In this document: positions 23,335 to 27,426 of the stretch, piece by piece
Position numbering within the stretch: the stretch's first letter is position 1
Layout: each line of letters begins with the position of its first letter
NCBI GenBank assembly: GCA_900544225.1
Contig: UQUD01000013.1
Coordinates: 1-27,426 of the forward strand
DNA length: 27,426 nucleotides
Source of the DNA: an uncultured Collinsella sp.
GTDB taxonomy: Bacteria; Actinomycetota; Coriobacteriia; Coriobacteriales; Coriobacteriaceae
Direction: 5' to 3'
Translations under genes and position numbers: made by a program
Notes under the pieces: model-generated
Database searches by the model: none
Seen by the model: the letters and a program-made list of their open reading frames with translations, nothing else
Told to the model about the DNA's origin: nothing

Positions 23335-24231
23335 GTGACCGATCGGTCCCTCATCCTTACCGCGCCGGCAAAGATTAACCTCTATCTGGGGGTTCATACC
23401 GAGCGCGACGCCCGCGGCTATCACAGGGTCGATTCCCTGATGGCAGCCGTCGGTCTAGCCGATACCGTGACGGTCACGCCGGCGCAGGCGTTGACCGTCC
23501 AGACGGTTCCGGCATCCGATTTTCCCATGCAAAAAAATACGGCTTATCGGGCGGCAATCGCTATGGCCGAGCATTACGGTCGCGACGCCAACGTGTGCGT
23601 GACGATCGAAAAGCGCATTCCGCTGTGCGCCGGCCTGGGAGGTCCTTCGACGGATGCCGCCGCGGTCATCGTTGCCTTGGCCGAGCTGTGGGGTATCGAC
23701 CGCACCGACCCTGCGCTCGGTGACATCGCTCGCGGTATCGGCGCCGACGTGCCGTTTTTTTTGCACGCGAGTCCCGCATTCTACGTCGGCGGGGGAGATG
23801 TGCTGGCCACTGAGTATCCTGTGCTTCCAGCGACACCTGTCGTATTGGTCAAACCGCACGAGACGAGCGTTTCAACGGTTGAAGCGTATCGACGATTTGA
23901 TGAGAGCCCGGTGCCCGCGGACAAACCCGGTGCGATTGCTTCTGTCTTACGCGCCGGCGATGCCGAGGCGGCATATGCGCTCGTTCATAACAATCTGGGC
24001 GTCATATCCGCGCAGATGGAGCCGCGGATCCAGGCAGTTCTCGACTGGCTGCGCGCACAGGAGGGAACCGTTGCCGTGGACGTGTGCGGTTCGGGTGCCT
24101 GCTCGTTTGCCATTTGTGATACCGTCGCTGCAGCAGCCCATCTTGCGGGAGCTGCCCAGCAAAATGGCTGGTGGGCCTGCGCGACTGAGCTTATTCCCAA
24201 CACGGTTCAAATCGACGCGCCAAAGAAATAA
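23335..24231 (+). CDS. ispE: 4-diphosphocytidyl-2-C-methyl-D-erythritol kinase IspE
   Basis: A 298-residue GHMP kinase of the non-mevalonate isoprenoid pathway. The N-terminus has LTAPAKINLYLGV with the catalytic Lys, the ATP loop reads IPLCAGLGGPSTDAAA (from about residue 95), catalytic Asp138 lies in GADVPFFL, and the C-terminal glycine motif is CGSGACSFA. The usual GLGGGSSDAAA reads GLGGPSTDAAA here. The start is GTG, with GAGGAG (23321-23326) 8 bases before it inside the end of veg. A tRNA-Pro gene follows after 49 bases. Confidence 0.94.
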   Translation: MTDRSLILTAPAKINLYLGVHTERDARGYHRVDSLMAAVGLADTVTVTPAQALTVQTVPASDFPMQKNTAYRAAIAMAEHYGRDANVCVTIEKRIPLCAGLGGPSTDAAAVIVALAELWGIDRTDPALGDIARGIGADVPFFLHASPAFYVGGGDVLATEYPVLPATPVVLVKPHETSVSTVEAYRRFDESPVPADKPGAIASVLRAGDAEAAYALVHNNLGVISAQMEPRIQAVLDWLRAQEGTVAVDVCGSGACSFAICDTVAAAAHLAGAAQQNGWWACATELIPNTVQIDAPKK

Positions 24232-24260
24232 AAATTTCTCTAGCACGCGGCGAAAATCTT

Positions 24261-24269
24261 TGTTACTAT
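24261..24269 (+). promoter_or_regulatory. Extended -10 promoter of tRNA-Pro
   Basis: TGTTACTAT, an extended -10 (TGn-TACTAT), ends 11 bases before the tRNA. The -35 region is weak. Confidence 0.5.
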
Positions 24270-24280
24270 AGTCGAGCTAA

Positions 24281-24357
24281 CGGGTTGTGGCTCAGTTTGG
24301 TAGAGCACTGCGTTCGGGACGCAGGGGTCGCTGGTTCAAATCCAGTCAACCCGACCA
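24281..24357 (+). tRNA. tRNA-Pro (anticodon CGG)
   Basis: Cloverleaf on the plus strand: acceptor CGGGTTG/CAACCCG, D-stem GCTC/GAGC, anticodon stem CTGCG/CGCAG with loop TTCGGGA (CGG, reads CCG), T-arm GCTGG-TTCAAAT-CCAGT, discriminator A and encoded CCA. Confidence 0.97.
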
Positions 24358-24367
24358 GAGCATGAGG

Positions 24368-24397
24368 AGGGACCGCTTCTTGCGGTCCCTTTTTTTA
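24368..24397 (+). terminator. Intrinsic terminator of tRNA-Pro
   Basis: AGGGACCGC (24368-24376), loop TTCTT, GCGGTCCCT (24382-24390), then seven T. It starts 10 bases past the tRNA end. Confidence 0.95.
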
Positions 24398-24404
24398 GCT
24401 ATTG

Positions 24405-24433
24405 TTGTGATACCGCGGCACCCGCGGTATACT
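24405..24433 (+). promoter_or_regulatory. tatA promoter with palindrome filling the spacer
   Basis: TTGTGA (24405-24410) and TATACT (24428-24433) are 17 bases apart. Between and partly over them lies a perfect inverted repeat, ATACCGCGG (24410-24418), CAC, CCGCGGTAT (24422-24430). A symmetrical site in this place would suit a dimeric repressor or a MerR-like activator; the regulator is unknown. Confidence 0.7.
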
Positions 24434-24469
24434 CATTCGAGCTTGTCTCGCTGTATTGTGGAGGTCTAC

Positions 24470-24745
24470 ATGTTTGGACTGAGGGCTCCTGAGCTCATCA
24501 TTATTCTCGTCGTTGTCTTGATCATCTTCGGGCCTAAGAACCTGCCGAAGCTCGGCAAGTCTCTCGGCTCTACCGTCAAGAATATCCGCGAGGGTATGGA
24601 GGGCGACGATAAGGGCGAAACCAAGCAGGCCGAGGACGTTGTGGTCGAGGAGTCCAAGGAGGACAAGGAGATCGCAGAGCTCGAGGCCAAGCTCGCTGCT
24701 GCCAAGAAAAAGCAGGCAGAGGACAGCGACGCGGACGCAGAGTAG
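24470..24745 (+). CDS. tatA: Sec-independent (twin-arginine) translocase protein TatA
   Basis: A 91-residue protein with a short N-terminus, one membrane helix (ELIIILVVVLIIF), the hinge FGPKNLPKLGKSLG, an amphipathic helix and a charged, Glu/Lys-rich C-terminal tail. TatA oligomers form the route for folded proteins with twin-arginine signals. The frame runs open through the tRNA-Pro, but GGAGG (24460-24464) 5 bases before ATG 24470 gives the true start. It has its own promoter and terminator, so it is a single-gene unit; tatC and tatB are not in the window. It could equally be called TatA/E. Confidence 0.93.
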   Translation: MFGLRAPELIIILVVVLIIFGPKNLPKLGKSLGSTVKNIREGMEGDDKGETKQAEDVVVEESKEDKEIAELEAKLAAAKKKQAEDSDADAE

Positions 24746-24770
24746 TCCCATCCCTTTGGGGTGAGCACCT

Positions 24771-24803
24771 GACCGGCTTGCCCGCAGGCTAGCCGGTCTT
24801 TTT
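24771..24803 (+). terminator. Intrinsic terminator of tatA
   Basis: GACCGGCT (24771-24778) pairs with AGCCGGTC (24791-24798), with an inner GCC/GGC stem, followed by five T. Confidence 0.92.
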
Positions 24804-24851
24804 CGTTTTGTTGACAGTTGATCGTTACATCATAGTTGGGGAGATATCCGT

Positions 24852-25322
24852 ATGGACGCAAGCCAGATCGTACTGACCGCTGAGGGCCGCCAGAAGCTCG
24901 TCGAGGAGCTCGCTTGGCGTGAGGGCGATTACGCCAAGGAGATCGTCGAGGACATCAAGGAAGCCCGCGCGTTTGGCGACCTTTCGGAGAACTCCGAGTA
25001 CGATGCCGCCAAGGACAAGCAGGCCCAGAATGCTGCTCGCATTGCCGAGATTCAGGCTATTCTCGCCAACGCTCAGGTTGCTGCCACCACGGGCAATCTG
25101 ACCGTCTCCATCGGTTCCACCGTTTCTCTGATCGATCCCAACGGTGAGGTCATGGAAGTCACGCTCGTCGGTACCACCGAGACCAACTCGCTCGAGCACA
25201 AGATCTCCAACGAGTCTCCGGTCGGTCACGCCATCATCGGTCACGGCGAGGGCGACTCCGTTGAGGTCGTTACGCCTTCTGGCAAGACCCGCGTCTACAC
25301 CATCGCCAAGATCGCACGCTAG
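24852..25322 (+). CDS. greA: Transcription elongation factor GreA
   Basis: A 156-residue protein of normal GreA length. The N-terminal coiled coil ends in GDLSENSEYDAAKDKQ, whose tip Asp/Glu residues enter the RNA polymerase secondary channel and trigger cleavage of backtracked RNA. The C-terminal FKBP-like domain includes NESPVGHAIIGHGEGDSVEV. GGGGAG (24838-24843) lies before the ATG. A consensus TTGACA (24811-24816) is upstream, but no -10 is well placed (TAGTTG, 24833-24838, is the nearest at a 16-base distance), so the promoter is unclear. greA next to lysS is a common neighbourhood. Confidence 0.95.
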   Translation: MDASQIVLTAEGRQKLVEELAWREGDYAKEIVEDIKEARAFGDLSENSEYDAAKDKQAQNAARIAEIQAILANAQVAATTGNLTVSIGSTVSLIDPNGEVMEVTLVGTTETNSLEHKISNESPVGHAIIGHGEGDSVEVVTPSGKTRVYTIAKIAR

Positions 25323-25350
25323 ACCACGGTCCCGCGTAAAGGTATGTTTT

Positions 25351-25384
25351 CGCTCCCTGGGACCGAATCCTGGGGAGCGTTTTA
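25351..25384 (+). terminator. Terminator between greA and lysS
   Basis: CGCTCCC (25351-25357) pairs with GGGAGCG (25373-25379), with a further GGA/TCC pairing inside, followed by TTTTAGTTT. It may be partial, allowing read-through into lysS 18 bases later. Confidence 0.85.
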
Positions 25385-25401
25385 GTTTGAGGAGCTAACT
25401 T

Positions 25402-27366
25402 ATGGCAGAGAACCAGAACGTCGCCGATCAGGCCTCGACGCTCAACGACGAGCGCGCCACGCGTCTGGCAAAGCGCGCCGCCCTGTTCGAGGCGGGCCAG
25501 AACCCCTATCCCGAGCACTCCGAGATCGAGGACTATGTCGTCGACATTGAGGCCAAATATGCCGATCTTGCCGATGGCGAGGATACTGAGGACGTCGTGA
25601 AGATCGGCGGCCGCGTGGTCGCCAAGCGTGGCCAGGGCAAGATCATGTTTATCGTCGTGCGTGACGCTACCGCCGAGATTCAGCTGTTCTGCCGCATCAA
25701 CGACATGGACGAGGCAGCTTGGAATACGCTCAAGGCTCTCGACCTTGGTGACATCCTGGGCGTGACCGGCGTGGTTGTTCGCACCAAGCGCGGCCAGCTC
25801 TCCGTTGCCCCCAAGAGCGCGACCCTGCTCTCCAAGGCCGTTCGTCCGTTGCCCGAGAAGTTCCACGGTCTTTCCGATAAGGAGACCCGTTATCGTCAGC
25901 GCTATGTCGACCTGATTGCCAACGACGATGTTCGCGAGACCTTCCGCAAGCGCTCGCAGATTCTCTCCACCTTCCGCCGCTTCATGGAATCTGACGGCTA
26001 CATGGAGGTCGAGACCCCCATCCTGCAGACCATTCAGGGCGGCGCTACGGCCAAGCCGTTCATCACGCACTTCAACGCGCTCGATCAGGAGTGCTACCTG
26101 CGCATTGCTACCGAGCTGCACCTCAAGCGCTGCATCGTCGGTGGCTTTGAGCGCGTCTTCGAGATCGGCCGCATCTTCCGCAACGAGGGTATGGACCTCA
26201 CCCACAACCCCGAGTTCACCACGATGGAGGCCTATCGTGCCTTCTCCGATCTCGATGGCATGAAGGCACTCGCCCAGGGCGTCATCAAGGCTGCCAACAA
26301 GGCTATCGGCAATCCCGAGGTCATCGAGTATCAGGGCCAGACCATCGATCTGTCCGGTGAGTGGGCAAGCCGTCCCATGACCGACATCGTCTCGGACGTG
26401 CTCGGCAAGCAGATCACCATCGACACGCCGGTCGAGGAGCTTGCCGCCGGCGCACGCGAGAAGGGCCTGGAGATCAAGCCCGAGTGGACTGCTGGCAAAA
26501 TTATCGCCGAGATTTACGATGAGCTGGGCGAGGACACCATCGTCAACCCGACCTTCGTATGCGATTACCCCATCGAGGTCAGCCCGCTTGCCAAGCGTTT
26601 TGAGGACGATCCGCGCCTGACGCACCGCTTTGAGCTGGTCATCGCCGGCCACGAGTACGCCAACGCATTCTCCGAGCTCAACGACCCGGTCGACCAGGCC
26701 GAGCGCTTTGCTGCCCAGATGGCTGAGAAGGCCGGCGGCGACGACGAGGCTATGGAGTACGACGAGGACTACGTGCGCGCCCTCGAGTACGGTATGCCTC
26801 CCGCGGGCGGCATCGGCATCGGCATCGACCGCGTGGTCATGCTGCTCACCAACCAGGCTTCCATTCGCGACGTCCTGCTGTTTCCGCACATGAAGCCCGA
26901 GAAGGGTTTCCAGTCCGGTGCCGCCGCTGCCAAGGCTGCCGAGGCCGGCAACGCCGCAAGCCCGTTCGTCAAGCCGCTCAAGCCCACGCTCGATTACTCC
27001 AAGATCGCCGTTGAGCCGCTGTTCGAGGAGTTCGTCGACTTTGATACCTTCTCCAAGAGCGATTTCCGCGCTGTGAAGGTCAAGGCATGCGAGGCCGTCA
27101 AGAAGTCCAAGAAGCTGCTGAACTTTACGCTCGACGACGGCACCGGCACCGACCGCACCATCCTCTCCGGCATCCATGGCTACTATGAGCCCGAGGACCT
27201 GGTCGGCAAGACCCTGCTCGCCATCACCAACCTGCCTCCGCGCAAGATGATGGGTATTCCCAGCTGCGGCATGCTGATCAGCGCCATCCACGAGGAGGAG
27301 GGCGAGGAGCGCCTCAACCTGATCCAGCTCGACGCTTCCATCCCCGCTGGCGCAAAGATGTGCTAA
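25402..27366 (+). CDS. lysS: Class II lysyl-tRNA synthetase with C-terminal tRNA-binding domain
   Basis: A 654-residue enzyme that charges tRNA-Lys. The N-terminal OB-fold anticodon-binding domain is at about 60-165. The class II catalytic core has motif 1 around TPILQTIQGGA, motif 2 with FRNEGMDLTHNPEFTTMEAY and motif 3 GIGIGIDRVVMLL near residue 470. Typical bacterial LysS is about 500 residues and ends just after the FPHMKPE-like segment. Here an Ala-rich linker (about 500-530) leads to an extra domain (about 541-654) with SKSDFRAVKVKACEAV, LSGIHGYYEPEDLVGK and LPPRKMMGIPSCGMLISA, matching the EMAPII/MetG C-terminal OB-fold that binds tRNA. GAGGAG (25388-25393) is 8 bases before the ATG. 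The stop is followed by a hairpin. Confidence 0.95.
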   Translation: MAENQNVADQASTLNDERATRLAKRAALFEAGQNPYPEHSEIEDYVVDIEAKYADLADGEDTEDVVKIGGRVVAKRGQGKIMFIVVRDATAEIQLFCRINDMDEAAWNTLKALDLGDILGVTGVVVRTKRGQLSVAPKSATLLSKAVRPLPEKFHGLSDKETRYRQRYVDLIANDDVRETFRKRSQILSTFRRFMESDGYMEVETPILQTIQGGATAKPFITHFNALDQECYLRIATELHLKRCIVGGFERVFEIGRIFRNEGMDLTHNPEFTTMEAYRAFSDLDGMKALAQGVIKAANKAIGNPEVIEYQGQTIDLSGEWASRPMTDIVSDVLGKQITIDTPVEELAAGAREKGLEIKPEWTAGKIIAEIYDELGEDTIVNPTFVCDYPIEVSPLAKRFEDDPRLTHRFELVIAGHEYANAFSELNDPVDQAERFAAQMAEKAGGDDEAMEYDEDYVRALEYGMPPAGGIGIGIDRVVMLLTNQASIRDVLLFPHMKPEKGFQSGAAAAKAAEAGNAASPFVKPLKPTLDYSKIAVEPLFEEFVDFDTFSKSDFRAVKVKACEAVKKSKKLLNFTLDDGTGTDRTILSGIHGYYEPEDLVGKTLLAITNLPPRKMMGIPSCGMLISAIHEEEGEERLNLIQLDASIPAGAKMC

Positions 27367-27372
27367 TTGGTT

Positions 27373-27394
27373 CCGCCGTTCTACCGAACGGCGG
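27373..27394 (+). terminator. Hairpin after lysS
   Basis: CCGCCGTTC (27373-27381), loop TACC, GAACGGCGG (27386-27394); GGT/ACC outside extends it past one bulged base. No T-run follows within the window, so termination is probable but not certain. Nothing recognisable is in the remaining 32 bases. Confidence 0.6.
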
Positions 27395-27426
27395 ACCAGT
27401 CGACGCTGCGCGACGTCCAGGGCGAC

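Noticed and set aside
25270..27291. Long antisense open frame (about 670 codons) opposite lysS
   Set aside because: Same codon-bias shadow effect; no start signal or recognisable domain.

Overview
The window reads as a high-GC chromosome segment from an actinobacterium of class Coriobacteriia, most like Collinsella. This rests on GC-rich third positions, frequent strong Shine-Dalgarno sites and the overall gene set; it is recognition of style, not a database result. Almost all of it is housekeeping and metabolic gene content, with no phage, IS transposase or CRISPR. The less ordinary material lies in RNA leaders, repeats and a few gene fusions.

Layout. 1-2247: a cut-off M20 amidohydrolase (minus strand) diverges from a YtcJ-like amidohydrolase. 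2404-4471: groES-groEL, followed by a very long hairpin (4498-4640). 4787-9251: an FMN riboswitch leads a riboflavin uptake operon (ribU, a two-domain fused EcfA ATPase, ecfT) with two paralogous FMN-binding split-barrel proteins directly behind it. 9295-14397: the arginine operon argC-argJ-argB-argD, preceded by two ArgR-like boxes with centres 21 bp apart. 14398-15225: a gene-poor stretch with a terminator, a 224-bp inverted-repeat-bounded (MITE-like) element, a 160-bp sequence present twice, and tRNA-Val(UAC).

15226-17360: asnB on the minus strand, with a promoter and an intrinsic terminator inside its apparent leader. 17494-22906: a MurE-like ligase, a HAD phosphatase, murI, rph, rdgB and dtd, i.e. 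cell-wall, RNA-processing and nucleotide/aminoacyl-tRNA quality-control genes. 22939-24231: veg-ispE, a pair of neighbours also found close together in Bacillus. 24281-27366: tRNA-Pro(CGG), tatA with a palindrome filling its promoter spacer, greA, and a lysyl-tRNA synthetase carrying a C-terminal EMAPII/MetG-type tRNA-binding domain.

Functional links. The riboflavin operon imports the FMN precursor, senses FMN through its leader, and is adjacent to two likely flavoproteins. The arg operon covers the acetylated cycle from N-acetylglutamate to ornithine; argF, argG, argH and argR are not in the window. murI (D-glutamate) and the MurE-like ligase both feed peptidoglycan precursor synthesis. No complete undescribed system is evident; the strongest leads are the asnB leader, the tatA operator, the groEL-flanking hairpin, the MITE-like element and the LysS fusion.
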